Shown: positions 35,556 through 43,716 of the stretch, in pieces
Layout of the letters: each line of letters begins with the position of its first letter
How positions within the stretch are numbered: the stretch's first letter is position 1
NCBI RefSeq assembly: GCF_000799165.1
Contig: NZ_JUGF01000002.1
Coordinates: forward strand, 1,240,001-1,304,000
From: Methylotenera versatilis 7
Lineage (GTDB): Bacteria; Pseudomonadota; Gammaproteobacteria; Burkholderiales; Methylophilaceae
Length of the DNA stretch: 64,000 nt
Direction of reading: 5' to 3'
Translations under genes and position numbers: made by a program
The notes under the pieces: generated by a model
Told to the model about the DNA's origin: nothing
The model's database searches: none
Seen by the model: only the letters and a program-made list of their open reading frames with translations

Positions 35556-36077
35556 TTAATTTGAAGTGTCTAATTTCTGGATGCCTTGATTTAAATGCTT
35601 TTGCGCTAATTTTACAACATTGCCATGATTTGGAATGGATAAATCTGGTGCAATTTCAGCCAAAGGTAATAATACAAAGCCACGTAAATGCATGCGTGGA
35701 TGCGGCAGAGTGAGTTTATGTGACTGCATTTCTACATTGTCATAACACAGTAGATCGCAATCTAATATGCGCGGTGCATTGGCAAATGGACGTTCGCGAC
35801 CAGCCTGATTTTCAATCGTCAACAATGCGTCTAATAATTCGTCAGGACTTAAAGTGGTGCTGATTTCGGCTGCGGCATTAATGAAATCAGGTTGGTTTTC
35901 ATAGCCTACCGGCTCGCTTTGATAAAGACTGGAAACCTGAATTAAGCTTGAATTTGTTAATTGGCTGAGTGCAATAAAAGCCTGTTTAACTTGCATAACA
36001 GGGTTTTGTAGATTGCTACCCAGTGCAATATAAGCAATGTGTGACTGTGTCTTATGTATCGGTGTTTTTTGCATCAA
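35556..36077 (-). CDS. folK: 6-hydroxymethyl-dihydropterin pyrophosphokinase
   Basis: 173 residues. It transfers pyrophosphate to the pterin precursor of folate. IALGSNLQNPVMQVKQA, LYQSEPVGYENQPDFINAAAEI, GRERPFANAPRILDCDLLCY and LPHPRMHLRGFVLLPL are the family signatures. The start overlaps the pcnB stop by 4 nt. In a methylotroph it supports H4F-bound C1 chemistry. Confidence 0.96.
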   Translation of the reverse strand: MMQKTPIHKTQSHIAYIALGSNLQNPVMQVKQAFIALSQLTNSSLIQVSSLYQSEPVGYENQPDFINAAAEISTTLSPDELLDALLTIENQAGRERPFANAPRILDCDLLCYDNVEMQSHKLTLPHPRMHLRGFVLLPLAEIAPDLSIPNHGNVVKLAQKHLNQGIQKLDTSN

Positions 36078-37453
36078 TGAATTGAGTCCAGCACGACTTT
36101 ATCGGTAGCAGTCGATTTCTTACGGCTACGTTTGCGGCGTTTTTTAGGGCTTGTATCCGGTAATAACATCGCGGTACGATCTTCTGGTTTTGCTTCCGCA
36201 AAAGTTGTCCACCAAGTACCCAGCTCAGCATCAATTTCGCCGGAATCGCAACGTAGCAGTAAAAAGTCATAGCCAGCACGATAGCGTGGGTGTTCTAAAA
36301 TGCCAAAAGGGCGTTTACCTGCGCGTTGTTCAAATCGTGGTTGCAAGCCCCAAATTTCTTTCATGGTGGCGGTATGGCGATTATGAATGGCCAATTTTTC
36401 GGCTTGTGTCGCAATCACTTCGTTCATCGCCATATGCAGGGCAGGGATAAAGCTTTCGCCTTTATCCTGATACGTTTGCCAAGCGGCTAATACTTCATGC
36501 CACAGTAAGCAAGCGAATAAAAAACTGGGATTTGCAGATTTGCCTATCGAAATACGGTCATCGGTATTCTTAAGTGCCAGCATGACGAATTTTTCGCCCA
36601 AAGGTTGTTCCAATACTACGTCCAGCATAGGCAGTAAGCCATGATGTAAATGTTGTGCACGCAAGGCATTGACACTTTCAATCGCATGGCCGGAAAGAAA
36701 AAGCTTGAGCATTTCATCAAACAAACGGCTCGGCGGAACGTCCTGCAATAAATTGGCATTTTTGGCGATAGGTGCTTGGGTTGCAGCATCAATTTTTAAG
36801 CCAAGCTTAGCGGATAAACGCACCGCACGAAGCATGCGCACGGGGTCTTCCTGATAGCGTGTAAGCGGGTCGCCAATCATGCGCAGCACATTAGCCTTTA
36901 TATCCGCCACGCCATTGTGAAAATCCAGTACTTCTGCATTGGCTGGGTTGTAATACAAGGCATTGGCGGTAAAGTCGCGTCGCGCTGCATCATGTTCCAA
37001 ACTGCCAAAAACATTGTCGCGAAGAATCCGTCCGCTATCGTTGGTTTTTGCGTCACCTTCTGCTTGATGATGACCGCGGAAAGTGGAAACTTCAATCGTT
37101 TCCTGTCCCCACAACACATGCACTAAGCGAAAACGGCGACCAATAATGCGTGAACGGCGGAAGACGCGATTGACTTCTTCTGGTGTGGCATTGGTGGCGA
37201 TATCAAAATCTTTCGGCTTGTAATTCAACAACAAATCGCGTACAGCACCGCCGACAATAAATGCTTCAAATCCAGCTTTCTGTAAGCCATCGCAAGTTTT
37301 TAATGCCGCTTGGCTGATTAAGCTTTTATCGATCTTATGTACTTTTGCCGTGATTTTTTTAGCCATGCTGGTGTCAATACTGTCAGCTTGGTTAATGGCT
37401 AATGTCGCCTTCGTTCTTTTACTAAAAACTTTTTGTAGGAATCTTTTAATCAT
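36074..37453 (-). CDS. pcnB: Poly(A) polymerase I
   Basis: 459 residues. It adds poly(A) tails to RNA 3' ends and so aids decay. Head domain motifs: FIVGGAVRDLLLNYKPKDFDIATNA (in two parts, about 65-88) and RRSRIIGRRFRLVHV, then EDPVRMLRAVRLSAKLG. The Arg/Lys-rich tail SPKKRRKRSRKKS is typical for PcnB rather than CCA-adding enzymes. It overlaps folK by 4 nt. Confidence 0.95.
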   Translation of the reverse strand: MIKRFLQKVFSKRTKATLAINQADSIDTSMAKKITAKVHKIDKSLISQAALKTCDGLQKAGFEAFIVGGAVRDLLLNYKPKDFDIATNATPEEVNRVFRRSRIIGRRFRLVHVLWGQETIEVSTFRGHHQAEGDAKTNDSGRILRDNVFGSLEHDAARRDFTANALYYNPANAEVLDFHNGVADIKANVLRMIGDPLTRYQEDPVRMLRAVRLSAKLGLKIDAATQAPIAKNANLLQDVPPSRLFDEMLKLFLSGHAIESVNALRAQHLHHGLLPMLDVVLEQPLGEKFVMLALKNTDDRISIGKSANPSFLFACLLWHEVLAAWQTYQDKGESFIPALHMAMNEVIATQAEKLAIHNRHTATMKEIWGLQPRFEQRAGKRPFGILEHPRYRAGYDFLLLRCDSGEIDAELGTWWTTFAEAKPEDRTAMLLPDTSPKKRRKRSRKKSTATDKVVLDSIH

Positions 37454-37474
37454 ATTGGTTTGATCATATTTAAT

Positions 37475-38026
37475 TTACTTCTTAAATTCATTTTGCCACA
37501 ACACGTCTGGCACACCCGCTTCTTTATTCAATATGCGGCACAGCACAAATAATAAATCAGACAGTCGATTAATGTATTGCAAAGAGATATCCGTAATTTT
37601 TTCTTGGGCATTTAAGGTATGCATCTGCCGTTCGGCTCGCCTGCAAACGGTTCTGGCCAAATGGCAATAGGCTGCTGCACGACTGCCGCCTGGCAAGATG
37701 AATTCTTTTAATGGCGTCAGTGTATCGTTCCACTCGTCTAATATCGTTTCTAAAGCGGTGACACGTTCAGCTTTGATTAATGCATAACCAGGCATGCAAA
37801 TCTCGCCGCCCATATCAAATAAATCGTGCTGTACACGGGTTAAGCAGGCATTGATTTTGGCAGAAACCGGTTCGGTTAGTAATAATCCAATCACCGAATT
37901 GAGCTCATCTACATCACCCATCGCCACCACACGCAAGCTATCTTTTGCAACGCGTGTCCCGTCACCCAGGCCCGTGGTACCTGCATCGCCCGTACGCGTA
38001 TAAATTTTGCTCAGCCTATTTGCCAT
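37475..38026 (-). CDS. Cob(I)alamin adenosyltransferase, PduO type
   Basis: 183 residues. It makes adenosylcobalamin from cob(I)alamin and ATP. The ATP-binding start YTRTGDAGTTGLGDGTRVAKD (about 9-29) and ELNSVIGLL, LPGGSRAAAYCHLARTVCRRAER and NRLSDLLFVLCRI are the family signatures. No other cobalamin genes or B12 riboswitch are nearby. It lies 21 nt ahead of pcnB in the same direction. Confidence 0.95.
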   Translation of the reverse strand: MANRLSKIYTRTGDAGTTGLGDGTRVAKDSLRVVAMGDVDELNSVIGLLLTEPVSAKINACLTRVQHDLFDMGGEICMPGYALIKAERVTALETILDEWNDTLTPLKEFILPGGSRAAAYCHLARTVCRRAERQMHTLNAQEKITDISLQYINRLSDLLFVLCRILNKEAGVPDVLWQNEFKK

Positions 38027-38075
38027 TTAAAATCCTATATAATTCAAGCATTATAAATCATCCAAACCTATTTCG

Positions 38076-38906
38076 ATGACTTCACTTTCATTGAATAAGC
38101 TTCCTTTCAGCAGTAATAAACCCCCAATCGGCGTGTTTGATTCCGGTGTCGGCGGTATTTCAGTTTTAAAGCATATCCACGCCCTGTTGCCGCATGAAGA
38201 TTTACTTTATGTGGCCGATAGCAAATACGCGCCTTATGGCAGCAAAACACCAGCAGAAATCACCGCACGTTGTTTTGAGATTGCCGATTTCTTAATCGCT
38301 AAAAACGCAAAAGCTTTAGTGGTTGCCTGCAACACGGCCACTGCGGCGGCGATTGATGCCATGCGTGCAAAATATGATTTACCGATTATTGGTATGGAAC
38401 CAGCTGTAAAACCCGCGGCAGCTGCGACTAAAAGTGGCATTATTGGGGTGTTAGCAACGGTTGGAACGCTTAAAAGTGCGCAATTCGCAGCGTTATTGGA
38501 AAATTATGGGCGTAATGTAGAGGTAGTGACGCAAGCCTGTGTTGGTTTAGTGGAATGTATTGAGCGCGGTGAATTAACCAGCCAAAGTACACTTGAGCTG
38601 GTTCAGCAGTATTGCAAACCCTTGCTGGAAGAGGGCGCCGATACGATTGTTTTGGGTTGTACACATTACCCGTTTGTTCGGCCGCTGATCGAGCAAACAG
38701 TGGGGGCGGACGTTACATTGATTGATACTGGCGAGGCAGTGGCGAGGCATTTGCAAAAACGTTTGCTAGCGCTTAATTTGCTTGCTGATGCTAATGAAGG
38801 GAACCAGCTTTCTGAGATTACCTTTTGGACGAATAGCGAGATCGCTCAACCACAATTGATTATTAATCAGTTATGGGGGAAAGCCGCACCAGTGAATTTT
38901 CTATAA
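38076..38906 (+). CDS. murI: Glutamate racemase
   Basis: 276 residues. It supplies D-glutamate for peptidoglycan. GVFDSGVGGISVLKHI with D22-S23, YVADSKYAPYGSK, VVACNTATAAAID with the first catalytic Cys, and VLGCTHYPFVRPLI with the second are all present. It is divergent from the adenosyltransferase gene over a 49-nt spacer. A terminator follows. Confidence 0.97.
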   Translation: MTSLSLNKLPFSSNKPPIGVFDSGVGGISVLKHIHALLPHEDLLYVADSKYAPYGSKTPAEITARCFEIADFLIAKNAKALVVACNTATAAAIDAMRAKYDLPIIGMEPAVKPAAAATKSGIIGVLATVGTLKSAQFAALLENYGRNVEVVTQACVGLVECIERGELTSQSTLELVQQYCKPLLEEGADTIVLGCTHYPFVRPLIEQTVGADVTLIDTGEAVARHLQKRLLALNLLADANEGNQLSEITFWTNSEIAQPQLIINQLWGKAAPVNFL

Positions 38907-38942
38907 CAGTGAATTGAATGCTGTGCCAGCCTAAAGCTGTTT

Positions 38943-38972
38943 TGTGCGTTAGCGCACAGAGCAGTTTTTTTT
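38943..38972 (+). terminator. Rho-independent terminator after murI
   Basis: TGTGCG-TTAG-CGCACA, extended by outer CTG/CAG pairing, is followed by a run of eight T (38965-38972). It ends murI transcription. Confidence 0.85.
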
Positions 38973-39063
38973 GCAGGCTCATAATGATTGCAAGAAGAGT
39001 CTAATAGATTTTTGCTATTAACTTCTACCTTGCTGATTTATTCACATTAATGGAGGTTTTGCC

Positions 39064-39216
39064 ATGATTAAAAAAACATTAACGACCTTACTTGCCGTCA
39101 TGTTTCTTGCTGGAACGGCAGCTGTCATTTCTGGCTGTAATACTGTTGAGGGTGCGGGTAAAGATATTGAAAAAGGTGGCGAAGCAATTAAAGACAAAGC
39201 CAACGAACATAAATAG
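39064..39216 (+). CDS. Entericidin-like small lipoprotein, 50 aa
   Basis: A frame of 50 codons with RBS GGAGG 8 nt before the ATG. The signal peptide ends in a lipobox ISGC (Cys at residue 25), and the mature part NTVEGAGKDIEKGGEAIKDK is the entericidin A/B signature. Entericidins are tiny stress-induced membrane lipoproteins, described in E. coli as an antidote/bacteriolytic pair. Only one copy is seen here, so a toxin-antidote role is not supported. It lies between murI and a zinc-finger gene, flanked by terminators. Confidence 0.9.
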   Translation: MIKKTLTTLLAVMFLAGTAAVISGCNTVEGAGKDIEKGGEAIKDKANEHK

Positions 39217-39254
39217 CTTTAGTTACAACGGCGCATCACAAGTAGTCGGCTGAT

Positions 39255-39289
39255 TGGTAGATTAATTGAAAATTTTAATTAATCTACCA
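39255..39289. terminator. AT-rich perfect 13-bp hairpin
   Basis: TGGTAGATTAATT and its complement flank a 9-nt loop, between the convergent entericidin-like and zinc-finger genes. It is likely a bidirectional terminator. Confidence 0.7.
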
Positions 39290-39325
39290 TGTTGATGCTT
39301 GGATTTAACCAGTAATTAGCAGTAT

Positions 39326-39514
39326 TTAGTGATGTTTTACGTGTTCGCCCGCTTTTAATGTGTACTTAGTTCCGCAGTAAGGACATGTTGCGTGTCCTGT
39401 TGCGGCAATATCTAAAAATACACGCGGATGGCTTGCCCAAAGCGCTACTTCTTTAGTGGGGCAGTGCAAGGGCAAGTCTTTTGCGGTGACTTCAAACTCT
39501 TTCTTATCAGACAT
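39326..39514 (-). CDS. Zinc-finger (CHCC-type) protein, 62 aa
   Basis: 62 residues. LPLHCPTKEVALWASHPRVFLD and TGHATCPYCGTKYTLK provide the Cys, His, Cys, Cys set of the zf-CHCC family, also found in the NDUFS6 subunit of complex I. Bacterial members are small cytoplasmic proteins of unknown role. It lies 18 nt downstream of ilvE, the usual pairing in betaproteobacteria. Confidence 0.92.
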   Translation of the reverse strand: MSDKKEFEVTAKDLPLHCPTKEVALWASHPRVFLDIAATGHATCPYCGTKYTLKAGEHVKHH

Positions 39515-39532
39515 TTAGATGCTTTCTGTTGG

Positions 39533-40477
39533 TTAAACTAACGTTAACCAATCTGCATGTTTAGCAGATTTTCCCGTTACCACATCAAAGAATAGTTTTT
39601 GCAATTGTTTTGTCACTGGGCCAGCGGTACCAGCGCCGATATTGCGACGATCCAGTTCACGGATTGGGGTGACTTCTGCTGCCGTACCAGTAAAGAACGC
39701 TTCATCTGCTGAATATACTTCATCGCGTGTGATGCGCTTCTCAATTACTTGTAAACCAATTTCGCCAGCTAATTGAACAATCGTGTCGCGAGTAATGCCT
39801 TCCAACGCAGAGGTTAAATCTGGCGTGTAAAGTTTGCCGTTACGCACGATAAAAATGTTCTCGCCTGAACCTTCAGCTACAAAACCATCTACGTCCAATA
39901 ACAACGCTTCATCGTAACCATCTTGCGCCGCTTCTTGGTGCGCTAAGATAGAGTTCATGTAATTGCCATTGGCTTTGGCTTTACACATGGTGATGTTCAC
40001 ATGATGGCGTGAGAATGAAGAGGTTTTAACGCGGATGCCGTTATCAAGCGCTTCTTGACCCATATAGGCGCCCCATTTCCAAGCGGCAACGATTACATGT
40101 GTAGACAGGGTTTTAGCAGAAATGCCCATCGCTTCAGCGCCGTAAAACGCCATTGGGCGCATATAAGCGGATTCTAGATTGTTTTCGCGAACAGCAGCTT
40201 TTTGCGCTTCCATCATCTCTTCTTTAGTGAATGGCATAGTCATACCCAAGATATGCGCACTTCTAAACAAACGGTCTGTATGTTCTTTCAAACGGAAAAT
40301 CGCAGTGCCTTTGTCGGTTTTGTATGCACGCACGCCTTCAAATACACCCATGCCATAGTGCAAAGTGTGAGTCAGTACGTGAGTGGTGGCATCGCGCCAA
40401 TTGACCATTTTGCCGTCATACCAAATAACGCCGTCGCGGTCTGCCATACCGCCAGAAGTTGCTGCTGGGTTTGCCAT
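39533..40477 (-). CDS. ilvE: Branched-chain amino acid aminotransferase
   Basis: 314 residues from the ATG at 40477, chosen because AAGGAAA lies just upstream; an upstream TTG would add 7 residues. PLP class IV fold. THTLHYGMGVFEGVRAY, the PLP Lys in CKAKANGNYMNS, EALLLDVDGFVAEGSGENIF and DEAFFTGTAAEVTPIREL are the signatures. It makes Leu, Ile and Val from their keto acids. It is divergent from the SCO1 gene. Confidence 0.96.
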   Translation of the reverse strand: MANPAATSGGMADRDGVIWYDGKMVNWRDATTHVLTHTLHYGMGVFEGVRAYKTDKGTAIFRLKEHTDRLFRSAHILGMTMPFTKEEMMEAQKAAVRENNLESAYMRPMAFYGAEAMGISAKTLSTHVIVAAWKWGAYMGQEALDNGIRVKTSSFSRHHVNITMCKAKANGNYMNSILAHQEAAQDGYDEALLLDVDGFVAEGSGENIFIVRNGKLYTPDLTSALEGITRDTIVQLAGEIGLQVIEKRITRDEVYSADEAFFTGTAAEVTPIRELDRRNIGAGTAGPVTKQLQKLFFDVVTGKSAKHADWLTLV

Positions 40478-40593
40478 ACTTTTCCTTAAAGCTCTCAATT
40501 TTGCAAAACCATTATTGTAAACTAAAGGGCGAACTTATCTATGCATGTTAAAATCAAAATGTTGAATAAATACAGTGTTTAATTGGAGTTTTA

Positions 40594-41190
40594 GTGATGA
40601 AAAAATTATTGTGGGCTGGCTTGGTTTTGTTTTTAAGCGCATGTAACCCAAATGCCCAGACAAGTACAGGTAATAATGCCAGTGGCTTTGTGGGTACCGA
40701 TATTACCGGCGCGGATTTTCCTAAGCCCTTGGCTTTGACTGATCACAACGGTAACCCGCGCACCATGAGCGATTTTAAAGGCAAAGTAGTGACGCTATTT
40801 TTTGGCTACACACATTGTCCTGATGTGTGTCCAACGACGATGAGCGACTTAAAACAAACCATGAAATTGCTGGGTGATAAAGCTGACCAAGTGCAGGTGC
40901 TTTTTGTAACAGTAGACCCGCAACGTGATACACAGCAAATTTTAGCGCAATTTGTACCATCGTTTGACCCACGTTTTATTGGCTTATGGGGTAATTTGCA
41001 AGAGACAGCTGAAACATTGGGTAACTTTAAAATATATTATTCAAAAGTAGATGGTAAAATCAAAGGTGATTACACGGTTGACCACAGCGCAGGTATGTAT
41101 GTGTTTGATAAAACAGGAAAAATAAGACTTTATTTAGATTATGGTCAAAAGCCGGTTGATATTGCGAGTGATTTAACTAAGTTAATGTAA
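40594..41190 (+). CDS. SCO1/SenC copper chaperone family lipoprotein
   Basis: 198 residues. A signal with lipobox LSAC (Cys17) is followed by a thioredoxin fold. The copper ligands are C75 and C79 in HCPDVCP and H164 in VDHSAG. It delivers copper to the CuA site of cytochrome oxidase or acts as a redox protein in the periplasm. No oxidase genes are in the window. It is followed by a strong terminator. Confidence 0.95.
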   Translation: MMKKLLWAGLVLFLSACNPNAQTSTGNNASGFVGTDITGADFPKPLALTDHNGNPRTMSDFKGKVVTLFFGYTHCPDVCPTTMSDLKQTMKLLGDKADQVQVLFVTVDPQRDTQQILAQFVPSFDPRFIGLWGNLQETAETLGNFKIYYSKVDGKIKGDYTVDHSAGMYVFDKTGKIRLYLDYGQKPVDIASDLTKLM

Positions 41191-41217
41191 GCGGAAATAT
41201 AGAACTTAAATTAATGT

Positions 41218-41244
41218 AAAAAGGGGCGGTCAGCCCCTTTTTTT
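41218..41244. terminator. Bidirectional rho-independent terminator
   Basis: AAAAAGGGGC-GGTCA-GCCCCTTTTTTT lies between the convergent SCO1 and DUF805 genes, with a T-run in both directions. Confidence 0.92.
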
Positions 41245-41247
41245 ATA

Positions 41248-41583
41248 CTAGTTAGCCGGAGGCGTACCATATTGGTTATCGCCGGATTCACCAGGTTGGA
41301 CGAGTAAATAAATCATGTATATCCAGCCTAATATGGGGATGATCCATATTAATTGCATCCAGCCACTTTTGTTTAAATCATGCAATCTACGTGAGCCAAC
41401 GGCAAGTGAAGGCAGTAAAGTGGCTAACGAAAAGAGCCAGGAAACACCGCTGCTAACAGCTTCTAATAATAACGACACGATTAGGCAAAATAGCGCAAAC
41501 CACCAAAACTCCGGACGTTTGGCGCGCCCTGAAAAATCTGCATACTTAGCAAAACATAGCTTGATTGAATCAGTAAAAGACAT
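41248..41583 (-). CDS. DUF805 membrane protein
   Basis: 111 residues. FAKYADFSGRAKRPEFWWFALF and GSRRLHDLNKSGWMQLIWIIP are the DUF805 signatures. Three hydrophobic segments (about 27-45, 47-62, 80-98) place it in the inner membrane. The family (YhaH-like) has no firm function. It stands alone downstream of its own short spacer. Confidence 0.92.
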   Translation of the reverse strand: MSFTDSIKLCFAKYADFSGRAKRPEFWWFALFCLIVSLLLEAVSSGVSWLFSLATLLPSLAVGSRRLHDLNKSGWMQLIWIIPILGWIYMIYLLVQPGESGDNQYGTPPAN

Positions 41584-41675
41584 GACTTACTCCCCCTTTT
41601 TTATATTGAGCAACGAAGATTGCGTTACCAAGCTAACATAAAATACCAGATGGGTAAAACCACCTGCGGGCAAAA

Positions 41676-42386
41676 TTACATGCGGTGCAATTGTGGCGAT
41701 AAAGTTTTTAATTCTTTTTCTGCCAATTTATAGTTGGGAAACAAGCTTTCTACCACTGCCCAAAATTTGGCCGAGTGATTCATTTGTTTTAAATGCGCTA
41801 GTTCGTGGCAAATCACATAGTTAATAATGTGCGGTGGTGCTTGCAGCAAGCGCCAATTCAGCCGTACTTCACCGCGGCTATTGCAACTTCCCCAGCGCGA
41901 TTTTGCATTAGATAATGTGAGCAGTGGGATTGGCACACCCAGTTTTGTGGCAAAAATTTCTAAGCGACGGCTAAAATCCAAACCTGCTTGTTTTTGATAC
42001 CATTGAATGACTTTACGCTGGATGAGCGTCTGATTATCGGGCGTTGGTGTCGCTAAAGTCAGCGTGTTTGCATCAAACACAGGTGCTTTATTACTTGGAT
42101 TTTTCACAATACTTAACTGAATATCCTGGCCTAAATATAGCAAATGCTCACCATTCATCCAGTTAATCGCATCAACTTGGTTCGCCGCTCGCGCTTGCAG
42201 TTTGTTGATGATCCAACCGGATTTTTCCTGCAAAATCTGATTTAACTGAAAAGCAAAAATACGTTTTGGCGCATGCACTACCAAGCCATCGGCGGTAATC
42301 TTTAAACCCACCGTGCGGCGCTGACGATGTTCTAATAAATACGGAATCGTTTCGCCGTTGGCTAAAGTTAATACTTGGTTCGCCAT
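41676..42386 (-). CDS. YgjP-like zinc metallopeptidase domain protein
   Basis: 236 residues of the YgjP/DUF45 family. The zinc motif HELAH is at 194-198, followed by MNHSAKFW where the third His lies, and ahead LSNAKSRWGSCNSRGEVRLNWRL is the second family signature. Function is unknown; members are often linked with restriction or quality-control genes, but here it sits after plsC and gmhB, a usual betaproteobacterial order. It starts 2 nt after plsC ends. Confidence 0.9.
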   Translation of the reverse strand: MANQVLTLANGETIPYLLEHRQRRTVGLKITADGLVVHAPKRIFAFQLNQILQEKSGWIINKLQARAANQVDAINWMNGEHLLYLGQDIQLSIVKNPSNKAPVFDANTLTLATPTPDNQTLIQRKVIQWYQKQAGLDFSRRLEIFATKLGVPIPLLTLSNAKSRWGSCNSRGEVRLNWRLLQAPPHIINYVICHELAHLKQMNHSAKFWAVVESLFPNYKLAEKELKTLSPQLHRM

Positions 42387-42388
42387 GT

Positions 42389-43102
42389 TTAAAATGTGCT
42401 GTTTAAAACAGGCATTTCAGCCTCAATCCACGTTTCAGTTAATTGATTTACCGCATCGGCTTTTAGGCCTGCGGTTTGGATTGCTGGTCCAATATGGATT
42501 TGAATCACGCCCGGTTTTTTGATAAAACCATTCTTAGGCCAGAACTCACCTGCATTGTGGGCTACTGGTACAATTTGCGTGTTGGTGTGCGTTGCGAGCC
42601 ATGCGCCGCCAATATGATATTTGCCGCGTTCGCCCGGTGATTTTCGCGTGCCTTCGGGGAAAATCACTACCCACAAGCCTTTATTCAATCTGTCTTTACC
42701 AATAGATACTAATTTCTTTAACGCTTCACGACCTGCGCTGCGATTAATCGCAATGGGCGAACTCATGGCTAAACCCCAGCCAAAAATAGGAATCCACAAT
42801 AATTCACGCTTCATCACATAAGACTGCTCTGGGAATATCGCCTGAAAAGCCAATGTTTCCCAGGCGGATTGGTGCTTGGATAAAATGATGCTGGGCGTGC
42901 TGGGCATATTCTCTAAGCCGCTGATTTTATGCGTGATATTGCAAGTGATACGTAACCACCAAATCATGCTGCGTGCCCAGCCGGAGATTAAATAATTCCG
43001 CGTGATGGGATTAAACGGTAAGGCCAGCAGCGCAACAAGGGTGAAAATAGGCGCAGTGATAACCTGGCCTAAAAAAAACAATGCAGAGCGTAAAAATAAC
43101 AT
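42389..43102 (-). CDS. plsC: 1-acyl-sn-glycerol-3-phosphate acyltransferase
   Basis: 237 residues. An N-terminal membrane segment (about 5-35) precedes the acyltransferase motifs. Block I is KHQSAWET, an HX4E form (H77, E82) in place of HX4D, and block III is FPEGTRKSPGE. Further on is VPVAHNAGEFWPKNG. It adds the second acyl chain to make phosphatidic acid. It is in series with gmhB, glyS and glyQ. Confidence 0.93.
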   Translation of the reverse strand: MLFLRSALFFLGQVITAPIFTLVALLALPFNPITRNYLISGWARSMIWWLRITCNITHKISGLENMPSTPSIILSKHQSAWETLAFQAIFPEQSYVMKRELLWIPIFGWGLAMSSPIAINRSAGREALKKLVSIGKDRLNKGLWVVIFPEGTRKSPGERGKYHIGGAWLATHTNTQIVPVAHNAGEFWPKNGFIKKPGVIQIHIGPAIQTAGLKADAVNQLTETWIEAEMPVLNSTF

Positions 43103-43140
43103 TATCTTAATCGTGTTCTAAAATTACTTAAGCAAACTAC

Positions 43141-43698
43141 TTATGCATGCTCTGCAATAATATGCTGCACCGCTTCAGCTAAGTCGGCAAAAACCAAGGT
43201 GTTTTTTGGCAGCGCTTTGTCGGGTGATTGTCCTTGTATCAGCGTGTCTTCACCTTTGCCAGTGCGTACCAATATCGGCTTGCAGCCTGCGTCCGCAAAC
43301 GCTTTTAAATCGCGATACGCATCGCCGACGCCAAAGACTTCATTCAGTTCTACAGAAAATCGACGGCCAATATCTTCTATCATGCCGGTTTTAGGTTTAC
43401 GACAGTTGCAGTGATCGTCCGCCGCATGCGGACAGTAAAACAATGCGTCTATACGGCCGCCGACAAGTGCTAAAGCGCGATGCATTTTGTCGTGAATGCT
43501 GTTCAGCGTGACCATATCAAACAAGCCACGCGCAATGCCAGATTGATTCGTCGCTAAAGCTACGCGAAAACCTGATTGGTTGAGCAACGCAATGGCCTCT
43601 AGGCTGCCGGCTATTGGAATCCACTCATTTGGACTCTTGATGAAATTGGCGGAATCAAGATTAATGACACCGTCTCTATCTAAAATGACCAGTTTCAC
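43141..43698 (-). CDS. gmhB: D-glycero-beta-D-manno-heptose-1,7-bisphosphate 7-phosphatase
   Basis: 185 residues, HAD type. The nucleophile and acid lie in LDRDGVIN (D7, D9). ALATNQSGIARG, the zinc-binding set CPHAADDHCNCRKPKTGM, and GVGDAYRDLKAFADAGC are the family signatures. It makes ADP-heptose precursor for the lipopolysaccharide core. Other heptose genes are not here; the link to glyS and plsC is common in betaproteobacteria. Confidence 0.95.
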   Translation of the reverse strand: MKLVILDRDGVINLDSANFIKSPNEWIPIAGSLEAIALLNQSGFRVALATNQSGIARGLFDMVTLNSIHDKMHRALALVGGRIDALFYCPHAADDHCNCRKPKTGMIEDIGRRFSVELNEVFGVGDAYRDLKAFADAGCKPILVRTGKGEDTLIQGQSPDKALPKNTLVFADLAEAVQHIIAEHA

Positions 43699-43716
43699 GT
43701 TTACCTGCCTATCGTT

